Part shown: piece after piece, positions 35,911-44,617 of the stretch | Layout: each line of letters begins with the position of its first letter | Position numbering within the stretch: position 1 is the first letter of the stretch | Origin: Granulosicoccus antarcticus IMCC3135 | GTDB taxonomy: Bacteria; Pseudomonadota; Gammaproteobacteria; Granulosicoccales; Granulosicoccaceae | NCBI RefSeq assembly: GCF_002215215.1 | Contig: NZ_CP018632.1 | Location: 3,716,501-3,780,500, forward strand | Length of the DNA stretch: 64,000 nucleotides | Direction of reading: 5' to 3' | Notes under the pieces: generated by a model | What the model saw: only the letters and a program-made list of their open reading frames with translations | Told to the model about the DNA's origin: nothing | The model's database searches: none | Translations under genes and position numbers: made by a program

Positions 35911-37161
35911 CTAGTCGTTGTCACCAGCGGCACTGTTGGGTGCTGCCAGTGACAAGGAGGCGGCTATAGGGCCACGAAAGGTATCCATGGCAATCTTGAG
36001 GTAGCCATGCAATGCACAGGCGGCCGGAGCTTCAGGACCGGGGTTGGCGGTGCCATTGATGCAGGCGTCGGCATCGGTGATGGCTTCGACGGCCAGATCG
36101 AACTGAGGTTGCATTGTGTCCAGATGCTCTAGCACGGCATCAAGTTCGGCGGTGATCTCGTCAGCCAGATCGTCGCGGTCGATACCGCGCAGCAGATCAT
36201 TCAAGCCACGACCGTTGTCGACGCCATTAAAGACATCGTAGAACACCTGCACATTGGCCTGGATGTTGTCACCGGATGAGCCGGACAAACGTGACTCGAG
36301 GCGTTCGGGGCAACTGATGGTGTCGCAGGCTGGCAAGTCGCTAGCACCAATGCCGGTTGGATTGGCAATCTTGACATCCTTGGTGGCCTTGTCAACATAG
36401 AACAGGGCAACGGAAAGTGCATTCAGGGCGTTTTGTGGCAGCGAATAGAATTCGCTGGTAAGTCCGGCGGTATTCCATTCACCCAGAAAGTTTCCACCAT
36501 CGGGTTCCCAGCGCTGCAGCAGATCGTCGGCTACGTTGTGCACGCGCAGTGCTGCGCTGGCGGCATAGTTGGCACGCTGGGCCGCGGTGGCCGGTGTGCC
36601 CAGAGAGCAGGGGTCGCTCTGTTCGTTGAAGAGCAGGAATTCGAGTGCGCCAAGCCCTGTCGCATTGGCGGCAGAGCCTTCGCTCACACTGAGATCATTG
36701 CTGGCTAACTCCTCAATGGTGCAGGTGTTGAGCAGCGGAAATGAATAGATATCACTACGCAGATCGGCACCACCGCGTGTACCGTCAAGGCCTGTTGACA
36801 GACCTGCAGGGCCCAATTGCAAGGGCTCCAGGTATTGCCAGCTATGCATGGCTTCGCGCCAGGCCAATTGAGCAGCGTTTTTCAGCGTTGCATCTGTGGG
36901 CGATCCGGCATGTTCGGTAACGGCAAGATCCAGTGTCTGTGCCTTGGCCGAGAAGTCACGTAGAGCGGGCATGAAAATGTCATCACCGATGTCAGTCAGG
37001 ATCAGGCGCCGAACATCGTCGCCAACCAAGTCCTCAACCGGTGTGTTGTTATTGCTGTCACTACCGCTGCACGCACTTAGCAGAATGCTGGAGATGACAA
37101 GCGTGGCAATTGTTGTGAATTGATGGCGCTTTTTTACAAGAACAGCGGATGAGGCAGGCAT
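35911..37161 (-). CDS. Imelysin family lipoprotein
   Basis: A 416-residue lipoprotein with lipobox LLSACSGS near residue 28. The start at 37161 is chosen because it gives a compact lipoprotein signal; a TTG at 37194 is possible. Imelysin-fold features are REAMHSWQYLEPLQLGP (where the family has a GxHxxE-related region) and GLGALEFLLFNE, the conserved GLxAxExLLF helix. The family (peptidase M75, IrpA/EfeO-like) is tied to iron uptake. The canonical HxxE is altered to HSWQYLE. Confidence 0.9.
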   Translation of the reverse strand: MPASSAVLVKKRHQFTTIATLVISSILLSACSGSDSNNNTPVEDLVGDDVRRLILTDIGDDIFMPALRDFSAKAQTLDLAVTEHAGSPTDATLKNAAQLAWREAMHSWQYLEPLQLGPAGLSTGLDGTRGGADLRSDIYSFPLLNTCTIEELASNDLSVSEGSAANATGLGALEFLLFNEQSDPCSLGTPATAAQRANYAASAALRVHNVADDLLQRWEPDGGNFLGEWNTAGLTSEFYSLPQNALNALSVALFYVDKATKDVKIANPTGIGASDLPACDTISCPERLESRLSGSSGDNIQANVQVFYDVFNGVDNGRGLNDLLRGIDRDDLADEITAELDAVLEHLDTMQPQFDLAVEAITDADACINGTANPGPEAPAACALHGYLKIAMDTFRGPIAASLSLAAPNSAAGDND

Positions 37162-37263
37162 TGAATTCTCTGGAGAAAGATCGAATTGATTCAAGGTGGG
37201 GTCTTGCGAGTGGCGTATTGTTCAGATGAGCAATACGCCCCTTTCTATAGCCGCTCGAAAGCG

Positions 37264-38784
37264 TTATTGACTGACGTTGAGTACAACCAGTCGAGCACCG
37301 TTATCGTCGCCATTGGTGGTCACGGCGACATGAGAGCCGTCGGCAGATGCTGCGATGCCATAAAACTGCGACTCGATGGTGTCGTGGCCCAGTTCAATGA
37401 TGCCGTCCTCGTCCACTTGTGTGTCCAGTTGTCCTTCGCTGGTAACAACATAGATAGCCGCTGTTCCACCATAACGACCCACTTGTACCGTGCGATCGTC
37501 TCCCAGAATGGCCATATGTCGACCACGGTCTTCGTTGGTTTCACGGTCCTGACCTTCACTTTGAAAAGCCTGGTTGCCGTTGTTTCCCCATGATGTGTCA
37601 AGTGCAGTTCCCGCAACCCGGAAGGAGACCACATCCTGTTCTATAGACGTCTGGAAGCCAAGTGTGGATGGTGTTTCTTCAGCTGTTGCGCGACCATAAC
37701 CGGTGGTCACGTAGCTGCCGTCGCTTTGACGTGCCGCTGAATACGCTTCAGCAAATCCACCGTCGACGCGGAAAGGGTTGAAAACAGCAACGCCAGGTTG
37801 TGGCTCAAAGCCCAGCTCGGTGCCAGTGCTCTCAGGTACGATGAAGTTACCGAAATTACTGTCAAGTGTGCCGTCTGCATTCAGTTTGAACAGAATCACG
37901 TGATTGGCATAACCCTCGCCCAGATTGGTGTAGCCGATGCTCATGATAGAGCCGTCAGATTCAACCAGTCCGCGTCGTCCGTTATCGTTGAAGTCGCTGG
38001 TGCTGTGATAGGCGAATGCGTTGCCTGCGTTGAAAGCGGTATCCGGAGTGCCATCAGTTGCATTGAGTCGAACAACATAGCGGTCACGATCGATACGCCC
38101 TGAGTCCTGGGTGGCCGCACCATAACCGAACAGTACGACACGTTCGCCGCCACCCGAGTTGTCAAGCTTCATGTCGAACGCTGTATCTTCGGGAGCATCT
38201 TCACCACCGTAGGCTGCATTGTCAGTATTTGACCAACCGTAGATAACTTCCACCTTGCCTTCTGTATCGCCCCAGGCGGGTGATACTGCTTGTGCACCGA
38301 CGTTATCAAAGCGCAGTAGATAGACTGACTGGCCGCCATCTTCATCAACGGCATTGACTGATACCAGAACGTCACCATTGGCTAGTTCAACAATGCCCAG
38401 TGATTGCTCTTCGCGGCCAACCGCGACATCGACTTCCACGATACCGGCATCACCAAATGTGGTGTCCAGCGAGCCGTCGACATTAAAGCGGGCGACAACC
38501 GTCTTGAGTAGCGCATCATCGCTGCCAGAGTAGCCAGAGGCGTAGATCTTGCCATCGGCTGCGAAGCTCAGGCCACGAAGGTCGTTGGCGCGATCGGTTG
38601 AGATATCAGCGAGTGTTTGCAGCCCACCCGTGTCCGCGGTTGGCTCATCAGGTACTGCGGGGACTGAAGGTTCGGTGGTGTCATCCTCAGGCAGTACATC
38701 ATTATCGTCATCATCGGAGCTACAAGCCGCTAACTGCATGCCGCTTAGCAACATAACCAGAAGAGTTAATCGCTGAATTTTCAT
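37264..38784 (-). CDS. Delta-60 repeat lipoprotein
   Basis: A 506-residue lipoprotein with lipobox QLAACSSD followed by an acidic linker, then repeats of the delta-60 type: FNVDGSLDTTFGDAGIVEVD, NATDGTPDTAFNAG, NADGTLDSNFGNF and a degenerate TALDTSWGNNG. The repeats probably form a beta-propeller on the periplasmic or outer-surface side. It heads the unit with imelysin and HTTM, and a Fur-box-like dyad lies 103 bases upstream, so iron regulation is likely. Confidence 0.85.
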   Translation of the reverse strand: MKIQRLTLLVMLLSGMQLAACSSDDDDNDVLPEDDTTEPSVPAVPDEPTADTGGLQTLADISTDRANDLRGLSFAADGKIYASGYSGSDDALLKTVVARFNVDGSLDTTFGDAGIVEVDVAVGREEQSLGIVELANGDVLVSVNAVDEDGGQSVYLLRFDNVGAQAVSPAWGDTEGKVEVIYGWSNTDNAAYGGEDAPEDTAFDMKLDNSGGGERVVLFGYGAATQDSGRIDRDRYVVRLNATDGTPDTAFNAGNAFAYHSTSDFNDNGRRGLVESDGSIMSIGYTNLGEGYANHVILFKLNADGTLDSNFGNFIVPESTGTELGFEPQPGVAVFNPFRVDGGFAEAYSAARQSDGSYVTTGYGRATAEETPSTLGFQTSIEQDVVSFRVAGTALDTSWGNNGNQAFQSEGQDRETNEDRGRHMAILGDDRTVQVGRYGGTAAIYVVTSEGQLDTQVDEDGIIELGHDTIESQFYGIAASADGSHVAVTTNGDDNGARLVVLNVSQ

Positions 38785-38886
38785 GTCTTTGAATTTCCTT
38801 GATTCGTGGAGGGGTGTAAGTCCTGGGGCCGTTCGACGTGCATTTCGGCATCAAGTACGATGACGGAGTGTATACGAATACGAAAC

Positions 38887-38909
38887 GTAATGATATTCGT
38901 TCTCATTAC
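38887..38909. promoter_or_regulatory. Fur-box-like dyad
   Basis: GTAATGA and TCATTAC are perfect 7-base arms; the inner TGATATTCGTTCTCA (38891-38905) matches the 7-1-7 Fur consensus at 11 of 14 arm positions by my count. It sits upstream of the delta-60/imelysin/HTTM unit, whose families are iron-related. Confidence 0.55.
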
Positions 38910-38942
38910 TATTTGCGATTTGACTCGAAGTTTGTCGTGGCT

Positions 38943-39317
38943 TCAGCGACTCAGACTCATTCGCCGACCTCGTCGATCTTGAGTGCCAGCGATGCGTAGA
39001 CTTTTTCCAGATCTGGATGATTCATTGAGTCGCTCCTGCCCGGAATGTAACCGAGCGGTATCCGTCGATGATGTTCTCTGAAGTTGCTCTGTACCAGCGT
39101 CCAGCGATATGCATGTCTGGACGCGCCAGGTAGGCTGAGGCGCCTGAGGCTGCAAACTTTTCGGAGACCCCATATCGGGCTTGATGCCCCACAGGCGTGC
39201 ACCGGACCAGGCGCCGGTACGGCCAAAGGCGGTGATGACTTCGTCAGTAATCAGCAAAATGCCGTAACGATCGCATATCTTGGGTGGGGTTGTTTGACTG
39301 TCTTCTGGTGATGTCAT
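38943..39317 (-). pseudogene. Class III aminotransferase remnant
   Basis: On the minus strand KICDRYGILLITDEVITAFG then RTGAWSGARLWGIKPDM is the PLP-ring Asp region of class III (omega) aminotransferases. After it the frame shifts and the lysine-bearing block is scrambled. A tiny frame at 38957-39025 (MNHPDLEKVYASLALK) has a good GGAG and may be a remnant of the next gene. The surrounding 38785-39503 gap holds nothing else I can identify except the Fur-like site. Confidence 0.8.
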
Positions 39318-39503
39318 GGGATGCCAGAAGTGGCGTGCATTGTTTTCTTAGAGGAAGTTTGGACCTTTCATGCGTGTGCTCCTTGAGACAGCTCTATATG
39401 ACAAGTACTACCCGAGATCCGGCAATGGATTTGATTACATCAGGCATGGCTTGGCAAATAAAGATTAACAAGGCAAATAAATATTGAAAAATCTCTATCG
39501 CTG

Positions 39504-39941
39504 CTAATTGTCCCTATTTGGATCAAGCATGGCCAACAGGTCGAGTAGCTGTTCGTAATTCTTCTTGCCCAATGTCTCCTTGAATCCTTCCACGATCAGC
39601 GCTGCTTGTTCAGTGTTGTCGTCAATGATCTTCTGTCCAGTTCCGGTGATGCTGATTATCTGACGTCGTCTGTCAGTCTCATCCCTGCAAACACTGATCA
39701 GACCTTTCTTGTTCATGGTTTGCGCTATTCGGGTCAGGCTTGGGAACAGCAGGCAGGCACGATCCGCCAGGGTCGAGGTGTCTTGAGATCCATATTCAGC
39801 CAGAACCCGAAGCACCCGCCACTGCTGTTCGGTTATCCCTGTCTCTGCCAGCATTTCACGAATTGGTGGCATGACACCCTCTCGCGCACGGATCAGCGCA
39901 ATGGGTAGGGATCTGGAGGGCGAGGGTAGCTTGTTCTTCAT
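39504..39941 (-). CDS. hpaR: Homoprotocatechuate operon regulator HpaR (MarR family)
   Basis: A 145-residue MarR-type winged-helix repressor. The conserved MKNKLPSPSRSLPIALIRAR opening marks HpaR and fixes the start at 39941, not the longer frame. The DNA-recognition region reads QDTSTLADRACLLFPSLTRI, with the wing DETDRRRQIISIT. It is divergent from hpaF and should repress hpaFEDGHI until 4-hydroxyphenylacetate, homoprotocatechuate or a relative binds. Confidence 0.92.
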   Translation of the reverse strand: MKNKLPSPSRSLPIALIRAREGVMPPIREMLAETGITEQQWRVLRVLAEYGSQDTSTLADRACLLFPSLTRIAQTMNKKGLISVCRDETDRRRQIISITGTGQKIIDDNTEQAALIVEGFKETLGKKNYEQLLDLLAMLDPNRDN

Positions 39942-40003
39942 TGGGTCCGTTCGATTGCTTGCTGGCTCGATTTTATAGGTAAAAAAAACTGGAGGGTTGT
40001 CGA

Positions 40004-40047
40004 TTGACAAATTCAAAATAAATACTTAACATAACAATTATTAACAT
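40004..40047 (+). promoter_or_regulatory. hpaF promoter with candidate HpaR site
   Basis: TTGACA (40004-40009), a 17-base spacer and TAACAT (40027-40032) make a good sigma-70 promoter. TTAACAT occurs at 40026-40032 and again at 40041-40047, covering the -10 box and start point, as a MarR-type repressor would require. The operator assignment is inferred. Confidence 0.6.
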
Positions 40048-40061
40048 ATTAAACAAATCTC

Positions 40062-40445
40062 ATGCCTCATTTTCAAATTGATTACTCGGGCAACCTGGAA
40101 GCCGTTGTGGATATCGGTGGCTTGTGCGAACACATCAGAGCCCAGGCGGCCAAGATAGACACGTTTCCGCTTGCGGGTATACGAGTACGGGCCATTCGTG
40201 TAGATCATTACGCAATTGCCGACGGTAATGACAAGCATGGGTTTGTTGATATTTCCATACGCATGCGGGGTGGGCGAGTTGCCAGCGTCAAGCAGGATGC
40301 AGCACAGAGAGTGTTCGAAGCAGCACGTGTTTATCTGGAAAGTGCGATGCAAACGCAATCCATTGCCTTGTCTCTGGAGCTGCGTGATATCGACCCTGAT
40401 CTTTCTCCCAAAATCGGCACCATCAGAGAACACTTGGAGACATAA
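40062..40445 (+). CDS. hpaF: 5-carboxymethyl-2-hydroxymuconate delta-isomerase
   Basis: A 127-residue tautomerase-like enzyme that isomerises 5-carboxymethyl-2-hydroxymuconate in the homoprotocatechuate meta-cleavage route. Pro-1 follows Met (MPHFQIDYSGNLEA), the catalytic base of this superfamily. The segments IRVRAIRVDHYAIADG and LSLELRDIDPDLSPKIGTI match HpaF. It is the first gene of the hpa operon, with hpaE starting three bases after it. Confidence 0.92.
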   Translation: MPHFQIDYSGNLEAVVDIGGLCEHIRAQAAKIDTFPLAGIRVRAIRVDHYAIADGNDKHGFVDISIRMRGGRVASVKQDAAQRVFEAARVYLESAMQTQSIALSLELRDIDPDLSPKIGTIREHLET

Positions 40446-40448
40446 TTC

Positions 40449-41957
40449 ATGAACGTACTTGAACAGAATGTCGAGAAACTGACCGGCTATCTGGCTCGCT
40501 ACAAAGCCAGCGGAATCCTGAATCGAATCGATGGAGTCGATCGTCAGGGCTCGGCTGGCGTTTTTCAATTGAAATCACCGGTGGACAAAAGCATCATCTG
40601 TGATGTGGCCCGAGGTGCGGAAGCTGATATAGACGATGCGGCAACAGCTGCTGCCACCGCTTTTCCCGCTTGGCGTGACATGCCGGCTACCGAACGACGC
40701 AGAATCCTGTTGAATGTGGCAGATGCCATTGAGGCGCGTGCCGAGGAAATTGCTTTATGTGAGTGCTGGGACACTGGCCAGACCATACGTTTCATGTCCA
40801 AAGCGGCTCTGCGTGGCGCTGAGAATTTTCGCTATTTCGCTGATCAGATCGTGCAGGCCAGAGACGGCAAGCACCTGAAGTCACCCACACTCATGAATGT
40901 CACTACACGCGTGCCGTTGGGCCCCGTGGGTGTTATCACGCCGTGGAACACCCCTTTCATGCTCTCGACATGGAAGATAGCCCCGGCACTGGCCTCCGGT
41001 TGCACCGTGGTGCACAAACCAGCAGAAGATTCTCCTCTGACGGCGCGGCTTCTGGTGGAGATCGCTGAAGAGGCAGGATTGCCCAAGGGGGTTCTCAATA
41101 CCGTGAACGGATATGGTCATGACGCGGGTAAGCGTTTGACCGAACACCCGGCCATCAAGGCCATTGCCTTCGTCGGTGAGAGTCGTACCGGTTCAATGAT
41201 TACCAAACAGGGCGCCGATACGCTGAAGCGAATGCATCTGGAGCTGGGTGGGAAAAATCCGGTCATCGTGTTTGCCGATGCTGATCTGGAGCGTGCTCTG
41301 GATGCCGTGATTTTCATGATTTATTCGGTCAATGGCGAACGATGCACCTCTTCGTCCCGACTACTGGTGCAGGACACAATTCGTGAGGAGTTTGAAGCGA
41401 AGTTGATCGAACGGGTCAATAACATCAAGGTGGGTCATCCGCTGGATCCGGCTACTGAAATAGGTCCGCTGGTATCAGAAGAGCATTACAACAAGGTTGT
41501 CTCCTACTTCGATATTGCTCGGCAGGGTGGTGCAACGGTGGCCGCTGGTGGCGAGACGGTCGGCGAGCAGGGCTATTTCATTCGCCCCACGCTGTTTACC
41601 GGAGCCAACAACCAGATGCGTATTGCCCAGGAGGAGATTTTTGGTCCGGTGCTGACATCGATTCCATTCTCCACCGAGGAAGAAGCGCTGAGCATAGCCA
41701 ACGATACGCAGTACGGCCTGACCGGTTACGTCTGGACCAACGATTTGACGCGTGCCCTGCGATTCACCGACAAGCTGGAAGCGGGGATGATCTGGGTGAA
41801 TTCAGAGAACGTTCGCCATCTGCACACGCCCTTTGGTGGCGTCAAGGCCAGTGGTATCGGTCGTGATGGTGGCGACTGGAGTTTCGAGTTCTATATGGAG
41901 CAGAAACATATCGGGTTTGCCATCGGTCAGCATTCGATGATGCGTCTCGGCGCTTGA
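40449..41957 (+). CDS. hpaE: 5-carboxymethyl-2-hydroxymuconate semialdehyde dehydrogenase
   Basis: A 502-residue NAD-dependent aldehyde dehydrogenase that oxidises the ring-cleavage semialdehyde to 5-carboxymethyl-2-hydroxymuconate. The catalytic glutamate is in MHLELGGKNPV and the catalytic cysteine in NGERCTSSSRLLV. The NAD-binding VGESRTGSM segment and the C-terminal FGGVKASGIGRDGGDWSFEF are characteristic of HpaE. It sits between hpaF and hpaD. Confidence 0.95.
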   Translation: MNVLEQNVEKLTGYLARYKASGILNRIDGVDRQGSAGVFQLKSPVDKSIICDVARGAEADIDDAATAAATAFPAWRDMPATERRRILLNVADAIEARAEEIALCECWDTGQTIRFMSKAALRGAENFRYFADQIVQARDGKHLKSPTLMNVTTRVPLGPVGVITPWNTPFMLSTWKIAPALASGCTVVHKPAEDSPLTARLLVEIAEEAGLPKGVLNTVNGYGHDAGKRLTEHPAIKAIAFVGESRTGSMITKQGADTLKRMHLELGGKNPVIVFADADLERALDAVIFMIYSVNGERCTSSSRLLVQDTIREEFEAKLIERVNNIKVGHPLDPATEIGPLVSEEHYNKVVSYFDIARQGGATVAAGGETVGEQGYFIRPTLFTGANNQMRIAQEEIFGPVLTSIPFSTEEEALSIANDTQYGLTGYVWTNDLTRALRFTDKLEAGMIWVNSENVRHLHTPFGGVKASGIGRDGGDWSFEFYMEQKHIGFAIGQHSMMRLGA

Positions 41958-41991
41958 TTCCACACTAATCAACTGTAGAAGGAATAAGGTC

Positions 41992-42846
41992 ATGGGAGAA
42001 ATAGTACTTGCCGCCAAGGTAACTCACGTACCCACATTGCTGATGTCTGAGCAAGAGGGGCGTATCAAGGGAACACGACAACCGGCGATTGACGGGCATC
42101 GTGAAATTGCGCGGCGTGCCAAAGCGCTGGGAGTGGATACTGTCGTGATCTGCGACACCCACTGGATGATTAACGCCGGTTTTCATATCAATGCCTATAA
42201 GCATTTCAAGGGGCTGTTCACCTCCAATGAGTTTCCGCAATTCATTCAGGATCTGGACTATGACTATCAAGGCAATCCTGAGCTGGGCGATGCGATAGCC
42301 AGCATTGCCACCGACAAGGGCGCCTATACCCTGGTGCACCATCTGGAGAGCCTGGAGTTGGAGTATGGCAGCCTGGTTCCAATGCGCTTCATGAGTCGTG
42401 AGCATGACATGAAGGTCGTCTCGGTAGCCGCCTGGGCGAGTACTCATGCTCATGATGAAAGCCGCCTGATGGGAGAAGCTATTCGTGAGGCGGTCGAAGC
42501 CTCGGACAGCAAAGTGCTGTTGTTGGCTAGTGGTTCACTGTCACACAAGATGTGGGCTAACAAGGAGTACGCCGACAACAACGGCACCTTCACCATCAGT
42601 TCCGAATTCAATCGTCAGATGGATCTGCGTGTACTGGAGATGTGGAAGAACGGCGAACACGACACCTTCCTCAAGATGCTGGGTGATTACGCACAGTTGT
42701 GTTATGGCGAAGGCGGTATGCACGACACAGCCATGCTCTACGGTGCTCTGGGTTGGGATAGCTATACGGCCAACTGTGAAGTGATTACCGAGTACTTCCC
42801 TTCCTCTGGCACCGGGCAGACTAACGTCATTTTTCCGGTTCAGTAA
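41992..42846 (+). CDS. hpaD: 3,4-dihydroxyphenylacetate 2,3-dioxygenase
   Basis: A 284-residue extradiol ring-cleavage dioxygenase of the LigB superfamily that opens homoprotocatechuate. Metal and catalytic histidines are visible in AAKVTHVPTLLMSEQEG, VVICDTHWMINAGFHINA and ASGSLSHKMW, with a C-terminal YGEGGMHDTAMLYGALGWD. Iron(II) or manganese(II) is expected. The ribosome site GAAGGAATAAGGTC precedes the ATG. Confidence 0.95.
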   Translation: MGEIVLAAKVTHVPTLLMSEQEGRIKGTRQPAIDGHREIARRAKALGVDTVVICDTHWMINAGFHINAYKHFKGLFTSNEFPQFIQDLDYDYQGNPELGDAIASIATDKGAYTLVHHLESLELEYGSLVPMRFMSREHDMKVVSVAAWASTHAHDESRLMGEAIREAVEASDSKVLLLASGSLSHKMWANKEYADNNGTFTISSEFNRQMDLRVLEMWKNGEHDTFLKMLGDYAQLCYGEGGMHDTAMLYGALGWDSYTANCEVITEYFPSSGTGQTNVIFPVQ

Positions 42847-42915
42847 TACACTCGCAGTCATGCAACTGAAGTACTTTTACTTTGGTGGAATCGAAAACAA
42901 CGACGGAGAATGACA

Positions 42916-43770
42916 GTGCGCTATGCAACCTATTCTGTAAACGGTGACACCTTCTATGGTGCTGTTACCGACACAGGGATGATCGATCTGAGTGCCTTGT
43001 TCCCCCGGTGGCCGACGCTGCTCAGTGTCATACAGGCAGGCGCTCTGGATCAACTGGAGGCTGCGGCCAGCTCAGCCAGCGTCACCCATCATGACTATCA
43101 ATTCGAAATGGTGCTGCCCGATACGCCGCGCATCCTGTGTGTCGGTGTTAATTTCCCTGACCGCAATGCAGAATACAAGGATGGCAGTACGCAGCCGAAA
43201 CACATGTCTCTGTTCCCGCGGTTTGCGTCCGGATTTACAGGCCATGAACAGAATCTGATACGTCCGCCGGAAAACCACACACTGGATTACGAAGGTGAGG
43301 TAGCCATTGTCATCGGTAAGCAGGGGCGGCGTATTTCACAAGTCGACGCCTACGATCATATTGCAGCCTTGACACTGTGCAACGAAGGTACGATTCGTGA
43401 CTGGGTGCGCCATGCCAAGTTCAACGTCACCCAAGGCAAGAACTGGGATCGTTCCGGTGCCATCGGCCCCTGGTTGGTGCCGTTCAAGAATGCCAGTCAG
43501 CTGGATGATGCCCGCATTATTACAAGAGTCAATGGCCAGGTTCGTCAGGATGACGTCTTGTCGCGAATGATGTTTCCGATCAGGGAGGAGATTGCCTATA
43601 TATCTACATTCATGACTCTAAAGCCGGGCGATATCATCGTCACGGGTACCCCGACAGGTGCTGGCGCACGCTTCGATCCACCGCGGTACCTGGTTCCCGG
43701 TGATGTAATCGAAGTTGAAGTAGGGGGCATTGGCACATTGCGCAATGGCGTCGAGGATGAGCAGCCATGA
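42916..43770 (+). CDS. hpaG: Fumarylacetoacetate-hydrolase family enzyme, HpaG-type isomerase/decarboxylase
   Basis: A 284-residue FAH-fold protein expected to decarboxylate 5-oxopent-3-ene-1,2,5-tricarboxylate and isomerise the product. Metal-binding acids are in LDYEGEVAIVIGKQGR, and GTIRDWVRHAKFNVTQGKNW is diagnostic; GDIIVTGTPTGAGARFDPPR lies at the C-terminus. A GTG at 42916 has GGAG seven bases upstream, whereas the in-frame ATG at 42910 is only one base from it, so GTG is preferred. Most organisms carry a fused or paired HpaG1/G2; here a single-domain form is present. Confidence 0.88.
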   Translation: MRYATYSVNGDTFYGAVTDTGMIDLSALFPRWPTLLSVIQAGALDQLEAAASSASVTHHDYQFEMVLPDTPRILCVGVNFPDRNAEYKDGSTQPKHMSLFPRFASGFTGHEQNLIRPPENHTLDYEGEVAIVIGKQGRRISQVDAYDHIAALTLCNEGTIRDWVRHAKFNVTQGKNWDRSGAIGPWLVPFKNASQLDDARIITRVNGQVRQDDVLSRMMFPIREEIAYISTFMTLKPGDIIVTGTPTGAGARFDPPRYLVPGDVIEVEVGGIGTLRNGVEDEQP

Positions 43771-44567
43771 CGCCCGACGAGCATGTTCGTGCAGCCCAAG
43801 ATCTACTCAAGGCCGAACAAACGGGCGCACAGATCGGACTGTTGACATTACGCCATCCCGAGATGGGGATGGATGATGCCTATGAGATTCAGAAAGCTAT
43901 CAGTACGGCCAAGCTGGCACAAGGTCGAAAGGTGATTGGCTGGAAAATCGGCTTGACCTCGAAGGCCATGCAATACGCGCTGAATATTGATACGCCCGAC
44001 AGCGGCATTCTGTTTGACGACATGTTGTTCAATACCGGCGATACGGTAGAGAAGGGCCGCTTCATTCAACCGCGGATAGAGGCAGAAATCGCCTTCGTCA
44101 TGAAGTCGGCACTAGGAGGCTCGGATGTGACCCGCGCCGATGTGATCGCGGCAACCGACTATGTTTCGCCGGCTATCGAAATTCTCGATACACGTATACA
44201 ACGCACCGATACTGACACTGGGCGTGCGCGCACGGTGTTCGACACCATCAGTGACAATGCCGCCAATGCCGGTATCGTCATGGGGCGAGAGAAACATGAG
44301 GTGGAAACCGTCGATCTTCGTTGGGTGGGGGTCATGGCTTTTCGCAATGGTGATATCGAGGAGACCGGCCTGGGTGCTGGTGTTCTGAACGATCCGATCG
44401 AGAGCGTGGTCTGGTTGTCACGCCGCATGGCCCAGTACGGACAGAGTATCGAACCGGGTCAGGTCATTTTGTCAGGTAGTTTCATCCGCCCTGTGGAGTG
44501 TCCCGAGAATACTCAGATCCATGCAGACTTTGGAGCCTTTGGTTTCGTGGATGTTCAGTTCGACTGA
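43767..44567 (+). CDS. hpaH: 2-oxo-hept-4-ene-1,7-dioate hydratase
   Basis: A 266-residue hydratase of the HpaH/MhpD family that adds water to 2-oxohept-4-ene-1,7-dioate (magnesium-dependent in the family). Motifs are VIGWKIGLTSKAMQYALNID, PRIEAEIAFVMKSAL (metal Glu pair) and DAFxxxS-like DFGAFGFVDVQFD at the end. The ATG overlaps the hpaG stop by four bases. Confidence 0.94.
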   Translation: MTPDEHVRAAQDLLKAEQTGAQIGLLTLRHPEMGMDDAYEIQKAISTAKLAQGRKVIGWKIGLTSKAMQYALNIDTPDSGILFDDMLFNTGDTVEKGRFIQPRIEAEIAFVMKSALGGSDVTRADVIAATDYVSPAIEILDTRIQRTDTDTGRARTVFDTISDNAANAGIVMGREKHEVETVDLRWVGVMAFRNGDIEETGLGAGVLNDPIESVVWLSRRMAQYGQSIEPGQVILSGSFIRPVECPENTQIHADFGAFGFVDVQFD

Positions 44568-44617
44568 GCCGTTCGATATCTTCCTGTTAAAAATTCATTC
44601 TGAAAATAGAGGGATCA

